A stretch of DNA of 64,000 nucleotides, taken from positions 186,001-250,000 of the forward strand of contig CAJTUE010000002.1 in the NCBI GenBank assembly GCA_910579775.1. The letters are read 5' to 3'. Positions within the stretch are counted from its first letter, which is position 1, and every line of letters starts with the position of its first letter. The position numbers and the translations under genes were made by a program. This DNA is from an uncultured Oscillospiraceae bacterium. GTDB taxonomy: Bacteria; Bacillota; Clostridia; Oscillospirales; Oscillospiraceae. This document shows positions 9,009 to 16,646 of the stretch, piece by piece. The notes under the pieces are model-generated. The model was given only the letters and a program-made list of their open reading frames with translations, made no database searches and was not told the DNA's origin.

Positions 9009-9197
9009 TTACTTCTTCGCCTCGGCCTTGGCGTACTCCCGCCCGTCGTAAGTCATGCAGGACTTGCACAGCCGATGGGGCAGCTTGTACTCACCGCACT
9101 TGGGGCACAGCACCAGGGTGGGGGCCTCCAGCTTCCACACGCTGCTGCGGCGCTTGTTACGGCGCTGTTTGGAGATTTTACTCTTGGGGACTGCCAT
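9009..9197 (-). CDS. rpmF: 50S ribosomal protein L32
   Basis: A 62-residue zinc-ribbon ribosomal protein starting MAVPKSKISKQRRNKRRSSV. The cysteine pairs CPKCG (about 36-40) and CKSC (about 49-52) are both intact, so this is the zinc-binding form. ATG follows AAAGGAGGTGTCATT. It lies downstream of the DUF177 gene in the usual yceD-rpmF pairing and is followed by its own terminator. Confidence 0.97.
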   Translation of the reverse strand: MAVPKSKISKQRRNKRRSSVWKLEAPTLVLCPKCGEYKLPHRLCKSCMTYDGREYAKAEAKK

Positions 9198-9237
9198 AAT
9201 GACACCTCCTTTAGGTGAATGGGCGGCGGCTTTTCAG

Positions 9238-9744
9238 TCATTCCTCCGCTTGCTCAAAAAACTTACCGAGAGCCGCGAGACGCGGATCCCCTTCCTTCTT
9301 ACACCGGCACGGTTCTACATTCAAGTCAACGCCGCAGCCGGAACAAAGGCCCTTACAATCCTCCACGCAGAGATTTTTGCTGTCCATCTCCAGCACGAAG
9401 GTCTCGCTCATCAGCGCGCCCGCGTCCAGCTCGTTCCCCTCCAGCAAAATGATGTCATCCTGCTCCTCCTCCCCCGCCAGCTCTGTGGCGAGCAGAGTCT
9501 CGAATTGGATGACCTTGTCCCTTTGGAAGGACTTGGCACAGCGGTCGCAGTGCAGATGAAGCGTTGTTTCCGCCCGCGCGGTGAACACCAGCGCTCCCGC
9601 CATGTTCCGCACCTGCCCCGTCACCTTGACCAGCTCTTGGATCGGCCGCTCTCCCCCAAAGGAAAGCTCAGACAAATCCAGCGTGAAATCAAAAGGAAGG
9701 ACCGCGCCGGGAACATGGATGATGTCTTTCAGATCAAGTCGCAT
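9238..9744 (-). CDS. YceD/DUF177-family protein
   Basis: A 168-residue DUF177 (YceD) protein linked to 23S rRNA and ribosome metabolism in bacteria and plants. A cysteine pair sits mid-protein (LHCDRCAKSF, about 83-92) and a C-terminal Cys cluster follows (CVEDCKGLCSGCGVD then PCRCK), so metal binding is likely. ATG follows GCGAGGTGTGCC. It leads the two-gene unit with rpmF behind a consensus promoter. Confidence 0.9.
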   Translation of the reverse strand: MRLDLKDIIHVPGAVLPFDFTLDLSELSFGGERPIQELVKVTGQVRNMAGALVFTARAETTLHLHCDRCAKSFQRDKVIQFETLLATELAGEEEQDDIILLEGNELDAGALMSETFVLEMDSKNLCVEDCKGLCSGCGVDLNVEPCRCKKEGDPRLAALGKFFEQAEE

Positions 9745-9773
9745 GGCACACCTCGCACAACGGTACGGCTAGT

Positions 9774-9802
9774 ATTATAACCATTCTTTTCCCCATTGTC
9801 AA
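9774..9802 (-). promoter_or_regulatory. Consensus sigma-A promoter of the DUF177-rpmF unit
   Basis: TTGACA (9797-9802, minus strand), a 17-nt spacer and TATAAT (9774-9779) match consensus perfectly. The expected start is about 25 nt upstream of the DUF177 ATG, as befits a ribosomal protein operon. Confidence 0.93.
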
Positions 9803-9845
9803 ATACTTTTCGCCCTTTTTCCGAAATTTGTTCAAAGCGGACAAC

Positions 9846-10862
9846 TCAAAGCTTTTTCAATTCCTTTAAAGATATCACTTTTTCAAAATTCGGCAAAACA
9901 CCCATCTGCTCAGGCGACTGTCCGGGCAAGCCGTAAATATCATGGCCGGGGTACTGGTTTCCCTCCACCAGCACCGGTCCCGCCGGAGTCACCGCCACGT
10001 CCCAGCCCACATAGCGCACGCCGGGAATGACCCCCGCCGCTTCCTGGGCCAGAGCGGTGACCCGGTCCCAAAGGGGCACCTGGAACCCCTCAAACACTGT
10101 CCCGGTGCCCGGGTGCCCTTCAAACTGCGCTCCCGCTTTGTTGACCGCCCCGCACAACACGACCCCCGTCGATTGGTCAAGAGGCGCCACCATACCGCCG
10201 CTGTTGAAGTTATCCACCGGCTTGTCGCCGCTTCCCACCCGCAGGAAGGAGGCCACGATATGCCCCACCCCATCCTTGCAGATGGTCACCAGCCGCACGG
10301 TGTTGATACAGCCGGGCCACAGCTTGTTGAGGTCCGGGTGCTGGCAGATGACCTCCTCGCACAGGGTCTGCCCGCTCCCCCGCAGGCGCTCCAAAAGCGC
10401 CTGGTAGTCCTGCACGTCCTTATCGTATATCTTCTCCACTCCGTCGCCGTGGGTGGCGTCCTGGGGCTTGACCAGCACCACGCCCAATGTAGTGAGCATC
10501 TCCCGGAGCTCGTCCGCGCCCGCCTCCCGCAGGTCCAGCCACCGCCGCCCCACATAGGAGGCAAATGCCTTCAAAAATTCCGTTTTCTCCGCAAAGTAGT
10601 GCATATCCTCATGCTTGTTCAGGGCGCGTACATAGCGGTTGTTCTTCCCCCGGGTGAGCACGCTGGCGCGCTGCTTACGGTTCATCTCCCACATATGGAA
10701 GAGGGCGTAGTCGGAATACCCCGCCTCGTAGCGAAGCCCGCACCAAACCATGTCCGCCAACACACCCAGCTTGCTTTTTCCGCTCTCCTGAGCCACCTTA
10801 GCGGCGGTGGCGCGCATCTTCTTGGTGTCCATCCGCCGGATCAGGCCAAATAGTCCCGCCAT
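9846..10862 (-). CDS. Sugar-transfer-associated ATP-grasp family protein
   Basis: A 338-residue protein of the sugar-transfer-associated ATP-grasp family (PF14397-like). Supporting segments are VVLVKPQDATHGDGVEKIY (ATP-binding Lys and Gly-rich loop, about 128-146), CEEVICQHPDLNKLWPGCIN (about 168-187) and the metal-binding DVAVTPAGPVLVEGNQYPG near 290-308. Such proteins are thought to ligate or transfer groups in surface polysaccharide or polymer synthesis; the substrate is unknown. ATG follows AAGGAGGACATAGAAA. It lies 14 nt after the DUF554 gene and is probably transcribed from that promoter. Confidence 0.8.
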   Translation of the reverse strand: MAGLFGLIRRMDTKKMRATAAKVAQESGKSKLGVLADMVWCGLRYEAGYSDYALFHMWEMNRKQRASVLTRGKNNRYVRALNKHEDMHYFAEKTEFLKAFASYVGRRWLDLREAGADELREMLTTLGVVLVKPQDATHGDGVEKIYDKDVQDYQALLERLRGSGQTLCEEVICQHPDLNKLWPGCINTVRLVTICKDGVGHIVASFLRVGSGDKPVDNFNSGGMVAPLDQSTGVVLCGAVNKAGAQFEGHPGTGTVFEGFQVPLWDRVTALAQEAAGVIPGVRYVGWDVAVTPAGPVLVEGNQYPGHDIYGLPGQSPEQMGVLPNFEKVISLKELKKL

Positions 10863-10876
10863 TTTCTATGTCCTCC

Positions 10877-11587
10877 TTATCCCATCAGTCCGCCCAGCCA
10901 CTGGGCCAGGGGCAAATACACCGCGGGGAGAAAGATAGCGGGCAGCATATTCCCCACCCGCACCCGCTCCTTCCCCAGGGCCAGCATGTTGACAGCTATC
11001 CCCACGATAATAACTCCGCCTACCGCGCTCATCTCCGCCACCAGCGCGTCGGAGAGGTATGGCCCAATCACCGAGGCCAGCAGGGTCAGTCCACCCTGGT
11101 AAATAAACAAAGGAATGACAGAAAACATCACGCCGACGCCCATGGTGGCCGCGAAGGTAATGGAGGTCACCCCGTCGATGACCCCTTTAGAGACGATGAT
11201 GGACCAGTCTCCTTTCAGCCCCGCCGCCAGGGAGCCGTTGATGGCCATGGCCCCCACGCAGTAGAGCACGGCAGCGCTGACAAAGCCCTCGCTGAAGCGG
11301 GCGTTGTCTCCTTTGGTGGCCACCTTGGCCTTGAGGGCGTTGCCCACCTTGTCCATTTTTCCCTCGATGTCGATCCACTCACCCAGCAGCGTGCCCACCA
11401 CCATGCACACGATCACGCACAGGGTATTGCGGGTCTCCAAGGCCGCGTCCACGCCGATGAGCAGCACGCAAAGCCCCAGAGCGCAAGTAATGGCCCTCGT
11501 CAGCCGTTCCGATATTTTCCCCCGGAATACCAACCCGATCACGCTTCCCACCAGGATCAGCGCCACATTGATGACCGTTGCGCCCAT
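10877..11587 (-). CDS. DUF554 membrane protein (YdfK-like)
   Basis: A 236-residue membrane protein with about seven hydrophobic segments and the family opening GATVINVALILVGSVIGLVF. The DUF554 signature LGLCVLLIGVDAA occurs near residue 55 and GGVIIVGIAVNML near 197. Function is unknown; a transport role is guessed for the family. ATG 11587 is chosen because GGAAGTGAGAAA precedes it; the longer open frame would run into the promoter. Confidence 0.85.
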   Translation of the reverse strand: MGATVINVALILVGSVIGLVFRGKISERLTRAITCALGLCVLLIGVDAALETRNTLCVIVCMVVGTLLGEWIDIEGKMDKVGNALKAKVATKGDNARFSEGFVSAAVLYCVGAMAINGSLAAGLKGDWSIIVSKGVIDGVTSITFAATMGVGVMFSVIPLFIYQGGLTLLASVIGPYLSDALVAEMSAVGGVIIVGIAVNMLALGKERVRVGNMLPAIFLPAVYLPLAQWLGGLMG

Positions 11588-11620
11588 TTTCTCACTTCCC
11601 CGTTTTTTAACTGAGGAAGT

Positions 11621-11649
11621 ATTATACCTCAACTGCCGCTTCTTGGCAA
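11621..11649 (-). promoter_or_regulatory. Promoter of the DUF554-ATP-grasp unit
   Basis: Minus strand TTGCCA (11644-11649), 17 nt, TATAAT (11621-11626). It has the same two hexamers as the cdaA promoter and lies immediately downstream of a terminator. Confidence 0.88.
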
Positions 11650-11659
11650 GAAAACGCGC

Positions 11660-11696
11660 GAAAAAAGTCCGCCGAAAAGAGCTCCTTTCGGCGGAC
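11660..11696 (-). terminator. Terminator closing the eut/ssb transcription unit
   Basis: GTCCGCCGAAA (11667-11677) pairs with TTTCGGCGGAC (11686-11696). On the minus strand it is followed by TTTTTT (11661-11666). It lies 27 nt past the ssb-like stop, making it the likely end of the ethanolamine operon transcript. Confidence 0.9.
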
Positions 11697-11722
11697 GTTC
11701 ATTTCTGGTCCTCACGTGCGGT

Positions 11723-12364
11723 TTATTGATACGCCGAACACAGCTCCCGGCTGTCCGCCTCCGCCTCCAAGGACATGGCGGAGCACTCAAAGGCCACCCG
11801 TTCCTCGCTGTGGTCGCCCAGCTGCTTGGTGTACACCCGGCTCTGCAGCCGCCCGTCCAGGTGCAGGCGCTGACCCACCTCCATAGCGGCGCACCGCTGG
11901 GCCATGGACCCCCAGGCAATGCAGGGCAGATAGTCCGAGCGGCCGTACCGCCGGTTCACCGCCAGGGTAAAGTCGCAGATCTCCCGCCCCAGCGGCGTGC
12001 GCCGGGACCCTCCGAGCCTGCAGATGGTGCCCGCCAGCTTCAGGTCGTTGATATGGTCGTCGGTGGTGGGGACGATCTCCTGGGCCAGCACGGTAATGAC
12101 CAGCTTAGCACCCACGCCGCTTTTGTTGTTGAAGGTGCGCAGGCTCCCCCGCACCTCTACCCGCGTTCCCTCCACAAGCTCTTTTGGTGGAAGGAGCCGT
12201 TCGGAAAACAAAATGTTAAGCACGTCCTCGTTTCCCGACAACCGCTCTACCGCCAGTGGGAACCGGTAGAAGCCCTCCTCGTGGCTCCGGTGGGAAAGCT
12301 GGGTCTTTCCTGCCACACAGCCCCGTAATATGATCCGGTTGAGGTCTTGTCCTTGTTGTACCAT
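11723..12364 (-). CDS. SSB-like protein with two OB-fold regions
   Basis: A 213-residue protein resembling single-stranded DNA-binding proteins. OB-like segment 1 spans about residues 8-95 (NRIILRGCVAGKTQL to GAKLVITVLAQEI). Segment 2 spans about 103-200 (LKLAGTICRLGG, then CDFTLAVNRRYGRSDYLPCIAWG and VGQRLHLDGRLQSR), the better match to SSB/PriB-type folds. There is no acidic DDxxPF tip, so it is unlikely to be the housekeeping SSB. ATG 12364 is 9 nt after AAGGGAG; longer in-frame starts lie inside pduL. It is the last gene before the terminator and may be co-transcribed with the eut genes. Confidence 0.75.
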   Translation of the reverse strand: MVQQGQDLNRIILRGCVAGKTQLSHRSHEEGFYRFPLAVERLSGNEDVLNILFSERLLPPKELVEGTRVEVRGSLRTFNNKSGVGAKLVITVLAQEIVPTTDDHINDLKLAGTICRLGGSRRTPLGREICDFTLAVNRRYGRSDYLPCIAWGSMAQRCAAMEVGQRLHLDGRLQSRVYTKQLGDHSEERVAFECSAMSLEAEADSRELCSAYQ

Positions 12365-12419
12365 GGCGCAACGCTCCCTTTTCTTCAGTTGCGCCATATA
12401 TATGCGGGCATATTCCAGC

Positions 12420-13025
12420 TTATACCAAACGTCCCCGGTCCCCCTTGGCCCAGCCACAGGCGTTGGCCTCGTCATAGTCCAGGTGGACGTAGGTAGCGAA
12501 CTTGTCCGACACCCGCGCCACCGTGTCCATGAGCACCGCCGGACGGTCAGTGAGGCACTTGAGGCCCAACACCTCGCCGTCCCGCACCCCAAACCGTTCC
12601 GCGTCCCGCGGCGTGAGGTGGACGTGCCGTTGGGCGATGATGAGGCCGTTTTCCAGCTTCAGCTCCCGCCCATTGGCCCGCAGGATCACGGAGCAGCTGC
12701 CGTGCAGATCGCCGCTCTGGCGTACGGGCGGCTTTAAGCCCAGGGTCACCGCGTCGGTACGGCTCACCTCCACCTGGTTTTCCTTCCGCTCAGGGCCGAG
12801 GATCGCTACGTTTTGAAAGCTCCCCTTCGGTCCGATTACATCCACCCGCTCGGCGCACACGAACTGTCCCGGCTGGGACAGAGGCCGGACCGCCGTCAAG
12901 CGGTGCCCCGGTCCAAACAACGCCTGGGTCGCCTCCACGGTGAGATGAACGTGCCGCCCGGAGGCCTCGATCTCGATGGTCAGGGCGTTCACCACCGCCT
13001 GAACGATCTCTTTACTGCTCGCCAT
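12420..13025 (-). CDS. pduL: PduL-type phosphate acyltransferase of the ethanolamine microcompartment
   Basis: Converts acetyl-CoA plus phosphate to acetyl phosphate plus CoA, regenerating CoA inside the compartment. The 201 residues contain two PduL beta-barrel halves with the zinc-binding signature SGRHVHLT (about 24-31) and QRHVHLTPRDAERFG (about 130-144). The N-terminal 18 residues (SSKEIVQAVVNALTIEI) form an amphipathic helix typical of encapsulation peptides. ATG 13025 is preferred, with GGAGG 11 nt upstream; a GTG at 13043 is possible. It follows the shell gene by 18 nt. Confidence 0.93.
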   Translation of the reverse strand: MASSKEIVQAVVNALTIEIEASGRHVHLTVEATQALFGPGHRLTAVRPLSQPGQFVCAERVDVIGPKGSFQNVAILGPERKENQVEVSRTDAVTLGLKPPVRQSGDLHGSCSVILRANGRELKLENGLIIAQRHVHLTPRDAERFGVRDGEVLGLKCLTDRPAVLMDTVARVSDKFATYVHLDYDEANACGWAKGDRGRLV

Positions 13026-13043
13026 GACCTCACCGTCCTCCAC

Positions 13044-13334
13044 TTACATACTCTCGTCTCTGTGGGGCAGGATCGCGTCCACCTCGGCGTGGGGCCGGGG
13101 AATCACGTGGACGGAGATCAGCTCACCCACCTTCTCCGCCGCCGCTGCGCCCGCGTCAGTGGCCGCCTGAACGGCGCCCACATCGCCCCGGACCATCACG
13201 GTCACCAGGCCGCCGCCCACCTGCTCCTTGCCCACCAGCTGGACATTGGCGGACTTCACCATGGCGTCGGCTGCCTCAATGGCCCCCACCAGTCCCTTGG
13301 TCTCTACCATTCCCAACGCGTTTGTGTTTGCCAT
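13044..13334 (-). CDS. eutM: Hexameric BMC-domain shell protein (EutM/PduA type)
   Basis: A 96-residue single BMC domain starting [20 protein letters not shown], then [21 protein letters not shown] and the pore-region [15 protein letters not shown]. It forms flat hexamers tiling the microcompartment facets. ATG 13334 follows AAGGAGGAACAAAGAAG. The open frame continues without a stop for more than 100 codons upstream with coding-like third-position GC, so an N-terminally extended form beginning at a GTG near 13604 cannot be excluded (see the 13335-13633 entry). Confidence 0.95.
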   Translation of the reverse strand: MANTNALGMVETKGLVGAIEAADAMVKSANVQLVGKEQVGGGLVTVMVRGDVGAVQAATDAGAAAAEKVGELISVHVIPRPHAEVDAILPHRDESM

Positions 13335-13633
13335 CTTCTTTGTTCCTCCTTGTGGCGCCCCTGTGGGGCTGTTTGTCGTTTCCTGTTCCTGCTTTGTGAT
13401 GCGCTCCAGCGCCTTGCCGATCTTTTCGTGGGTATCCAGCCGTTCATGGGGCCCCACCTTGTCGGTGCTGATCTTGTCCGCCGCCTCTGTCTCGGCTGTC
13501 TTGCTCTTTTTTGCCCTTCCCGTCACGTTTCGCTGCCCCGCCTTTACCGGCGTTTTCTCCTTCTCCGGCAATGTGGGCACCTCCGCACCGCTGCCCGGCG
13601 CCACCAGGCTGGTCAGCTCCGGCTGGGTCGGCC
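13335..13633 (-). other. Gap between ald and eutM with a coding-like open frame
   Basis: This 299-nt stretch has no recognised gene. In phase with eutM it is open throughout and encodes a Lys/Glu/Thr-rich, probably disordered sequence (for example [18 protein letters not shown] and [20 protein letters not shown]) with mostly G or C at codon third positions. The only plausible start seen is GTG at 13604, with a weak CGGAG 12 nt upstream. It may be an N-terminal arm of the shell protein, a separate small protein or non-coding linker. Confidence 0.4.
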
Positions 13634-15082
13634 CTACCGCAGCTGCCGCAGGGCCTCCGCGATGATCCAGGTCAGCTCCTTCTGGGAAATGTTCTGTCTG
13701 CCGCAACTTCCTTCACCCCCCTTCAATTCCTCCAGCTCTCTAACGCCCCAGGCCACCCGTTTAATGTTCACCAGGTCTAAAGGCCCAATGTTGTTGGAGG
13801 TGGATGAGCCGCCCACCGCGCCGCACCCCAGCGTCAGCGCAGGAAACAGGTTGGTGGTGGCGCCGATACCACCCAAAGCGGCGGGGGTGTTCACCAGCAC
13901 CCGGGAGGCGGGCACCGCCCGGGCGAAACGCTCCACCACCCTGTCGTCCTTGGCGTGGATGGCAAAGGTATGGCCCGCCCCCTCATGGCGCAGGATTTCT
14001 ACGCACCGCTCCAACGCCTTTTGCTCGTCCTGCTCCACATAGTATGCCAACATCAGCCCCAGTTTTTCATTGGAGAAGGGATAGCCCTTCCCTACGCCTT
14101 CCTCAGGGACCAGCAGTACCCGCGTCCCCTCCGGTACACCTTTCAGGCCGGACAACCGGCACAGCTCCGCCACGCTCTTCCCGACAATGGCCGGATTCAT
14201 CGTTCCGTTCCCCCGGAGGACGAAGCCCGCCAGAGCGTCCCGCTGGTCCTTGGAGAGAAAATATCCGCCCTGCCGCTCAAATTCCGCCCTCACCTTGGGC
14301 GCAAAGTCCGCCGTGACCACCACCGATTGCTCGCTGGCGCAGATGGTGCCGTTGTCAAAGGTCTTGGAATCCAGCACCTGCTTGACAGAGCGTTCCAGGT
14401 CGCAGCTCCCGTGGAAATAGGCCGGGCCGTTCCCCGCCCCCACGCCGATGGCCGGAGTCCCCGAGGAATAGGCGGCCCGCACCATTCCCCCGCCGCCGGT
14501 GGCCAGGATGAGCTTGGTGTCCCGGTGGCTCATCAGTTCCTTTGTGCCCTCCAGCGTGGGCTCCTTCAGCACCATGACCGCGTCCTTGGGCCCGCCCGCA
14601 CTCTCCACAGCCTCCGCCACCAGCTGGGCGGCGTGAACGATACAGCAAAGGGCGTTGGGATGGGGAGAAAACACCACGGGATTTCCCGCCTTCAGAGCGA
14701 TCATCGCCTTATAAAGCACAGTGGAGGTAGGGTTGGTGGAGGGCACCAGCGCCGCCACCACGCCCATAGGCACGCCGAAATCCCAGGTTTTCTCCTGCTC
14801 GTTCTTTCCCAGAAGGCCCACCACCTTTTGGTCCTTGATGGCGTCAAATACCCGCTCGGCGGCAAACAGGTTTTTGATGACCTTATGCTCCAGGATGCCG
14901 AACCCGGTTTCCTCTACCGCCTCCTGGGCCAACAGCCGGGCGTGGTCTTTGCCCACCCTGGCCACCGCCGCCACCAGCTTGTCCAGCTCCCCCTGCTCCA
15001 TCCTTGCCAAGGCCTCTCCCGCCGCCTTGGCCCGCCGGACACACTCTCGCGCCTCCTGAATGGAGATCAAGTCCTTATCCAT
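13634..15082 (-). CDS. eutE: Acylating acetaldehyde dehydrogenase (EutE type) with C-terminal encapsulation peptide
   Basis: Oxidises acetaldehyde with CoA and NAD to acetyl-CoA. The 482 residues show the CoA-acylating ALDH fold. [16 protein letters not shown] (about 108-123) is the cofactor region, [15 protein letters not shown] lies near 190-204, and the catalytic Cys is in [12 protein letters not shown] (about 240-251). After the domain a linker leads to an amphipathic terminal helix, [18 protein letters not shown]. This matches an encapsulation peptide, placed C-terminally rather than at the N-terminus as in enteric EutE/PduP. ATG follows GGGAGGTGTAAAGAGAC, 6 nt after eutL. Confidence 0.94.
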   Translation of the reverse strand: MDKDLISIQEARECVRRAKAAGEALARMEQGELDKLVAAVARVGKDHARLLAQEAVEETGFGILEHKVIKNLFAAERVFDAIKDQKVVGLLGKNEQEKTWDFGVPMGVVAALVPSTNPTSTVLYKAMIALKAGNPVVFSPHPNALCCIVHAAQLVAEAVESAGGPKDAVMVLKEPTLEGTKELMSHRDTKLILATGGGGMVRAAYSSGTPAIGVGAGNGPAYFHGSCDLERSVKQVLDSKTFDNGTICASEQSVVVTADFAPKVRAEFERQGGYFLSKDQRDALAGFVLRGNGTMNPAIVGKSVAELCRLSGLKGVPEGTRVLLVPEEGVGKGYPFSNEKLGLMLAYYVEQDEQKALERCVEILRHEGAGHTFAIHAKDDRVVERFARAVPASRVLVNTPAALGGIGATTNLFPALTLGCGAVGGSSTSNNIGPLDLVNIKRVAWGVRELEELKGGEGSCGRQNISQKELTWIIAEALRQLR

Positions 15083-15088
15083 GTCTCT

Positions 15089-15742
15089 TTACACCTCCCT
15101 GGGTTTTTGCGCGATATCCAGCACCGCCGCCTCAAAGGCCAGCACCGCCGCTCGGCAGGCGGACTGAGTCCCGGTGAGCAGCCCGCCGCCGTAGTTGGTC
15201 TCGCTGGGTGGCTCGTAGAGGGCGGCCAGAGTCACGTCGGCCGCCTTCATGGCCTCGTCCAGCGCCACCATGGCCTCCAGGGGCGGCGCAATGAGATAGG
15301 CCAGCGCCTCCCCCTCATGGATCTCAGCCACCTGAGACAGATAGCTCCCTGTCCGGGACACCGTGTGTGCAAAGTACGCCACCGAATCGTCCTCATTGGC
15401 GCTTTGGAACCCTACGCCGCTCTCTAAAAATTCCACCGCCGCCCGCAATCCCGAAGTCACCTCCGCCGGGTTTGGCCCCGCCAGGATGCCGATGACCTCC
15501 CCGGCATACTTGGTGGAGGCATTGGCGGCTCCGGCGTACATGCTCTTGCCGTACACTACCTCCACCTGAGCCTTTTTGGTGGCCTCGTCCAGAGCGCAGT
15601 AGGTGGCGTCGTCACAGTCGGTGGTAATGATTCCAATGGAGCGGTGGGCATCCCTCAGGCCCAACTGCTCCGCCAGGCTCTCTGACACATTGGCAATCAT
15701 CCTGGTCGCCAAGATATTGACCCTGATCACATCTCCCGTCAT
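15089..15742 (-). CDS. eutL: EutL trimeric tandem-BMC shell protein
   Basis: A 217-residue shell protein of the EutL family: two circularly permuted BMC domains forming a trimer with a gated central pore. Family features are RVNILATRMIANVSESLAEQLG at the N-terminus (read in parts), GIITTDCDDATYCALDEATKKA (about 37-58) and the second-domain copy SNTYGGG-like SETNYGGGLLTGTQSACRAA near 180-199. ATG follows TAAGGAGCTGAGGGC, inside the eutC end region. It lies between the lyase genes and ald, as in many eut operons. Confidence 0.95.
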   Translation of the reverse strand: MTGDVIRVNILATRMIANVSESLAEQLGLRDAHRSIGIITTDCDDATYCALDEATKKAQVEVVYGKSMYAGAANASTKYAGEVIGILAGPNPAEVTSGLRAAVEFLESGVGFQSANEDDSVAYFAHTVSRTGSYLSQVAEIHEGEALAYLIAPPLEAMVALDEAMKAADVTLAALYEPPSETNYGGGLLTGTQSACRAAVLAFEAAVLDIAQKPREV

Positions 15743-15746
15743 GCCC

Positions 15747-16646
15747 TCAGCTCCTTACCAGCCCCACGCCGGAGGCTTTTTTCTCCAAGATCGTGTGGAT
15801 CAGCTCGGCAATGTGAGCTCCCGCCTCCACCGCAACCGTGCCCTCTTTGTGGATGTTGGACACCACTGTACGCTTGGACTCGGGCACCCCCAGCCGCGGC
15901 TCGTAGGTGATATAGGCGGACATGGATTCCGCCGTCACCAGCCCCGGACGCTCCCCCACCAGCAGGCAGATGACCTCGCAGCCGGTCAGCTCGCCGATGT
16001 GGTCGCCCGCTCCCACCCGGCAAAACTGGATAAAGGGCACGGCCGCGGCCTCGATGCCGTAGGTTTTCAGCCCCGCCTGGATAGCCTTGATACAGTCAGC
16101 AGCGTTGGTCTCGATGGCCACTGAGGACAGTCCGTCTCCCACCGCCAACACCACCCGCGGCTTATCCCCTAAGGCTTTCTTGAGGATGGTCTGGTTTTCC
16201 TCGTCAAACCGCCGTCCCTTGTCCGGTCGGGTCAGGTACTCGTCCTTGTCCTTGCAGAGGGTCTTCACCGGTACATAGCCGTGCTTGGCGGGATAGTCCT
16301 CCCCCACCATGGAAAACACCGTGTCCTGGGCCGCGGCGTGGTCGGCCCGAAAGCGAAGCCACGTGGCAGTCTTATACCGTGCCCCCGCCCGTCCGACCCC
16401 CAATCTGGCGGGCGTACGAAGCTTCAAGGCCGCAAAGCCTTCCCGGTCCATAGGTTTTTCTACCAGATACTGCCCGCGCAGCTCTACCTCGGTAATGTCG
16501 GGCAGACAGCCTTCCTCTACCGCCGCGGATCTGGCAGCCGCCCCGGTCTTCTCGGCCGCCGTTGACGTTACCGCCGATGCTGAAACACTCCCTGCCAGCT
16601 CCCGCACCAGCTTTTCCACCGTGGCCCGTAGCGCTTGCTCATTCAT
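15747..16646 (-). CDS. eutC: Ethanolamine ammonia-lyase small subunit
   Basis: Small (light) subunit of the adenosylcobalamin-dependent ethanolamine ammonia-lyase. The 299 residues begin MNEQALRATVEKLVRELAGS, an amphipathic helix typical of a cargo-targeting peptide. An Ala-rich linker precedes the conserved core from about residue 50. B12 and substrate motifs include RLGVGRAGARYKTATWLRFRADHA (about 85-108, read in parts), AVGDGLSSVAIETNAA and LLVGERPGL. ATG 16646 is chosen for the GAGGTGACAGAC ribosome site. It overlaps eutB by 8 nt. Confidence 0.96.
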   Translation of the reverse strand: MNEQALRATVEKLVRELAGSVSASAVTSTAAEKTGAAARSAAVEEGCLPDITEVELRGQYLVEKPMDREGFAALKLRTPARLGVGRAGARYKTATWLRFRADHAAAQDTVFSMVGEDYPAKHGYVPVKTLCKDKDEYLTRPDKGRRFDEENQTILKKALGDKPRVVLAVGDGLSSVAIETNAADCIKAIQAGLKTYGIEAAAVPFIQFCRVGAGDHIGELTGCEVICLLVGERPGLVTAESMSAYITYEPRLGVPESKRTVVSNIHKEGTVAVEAGAHIAELIHTILEKKASGVGLVRS

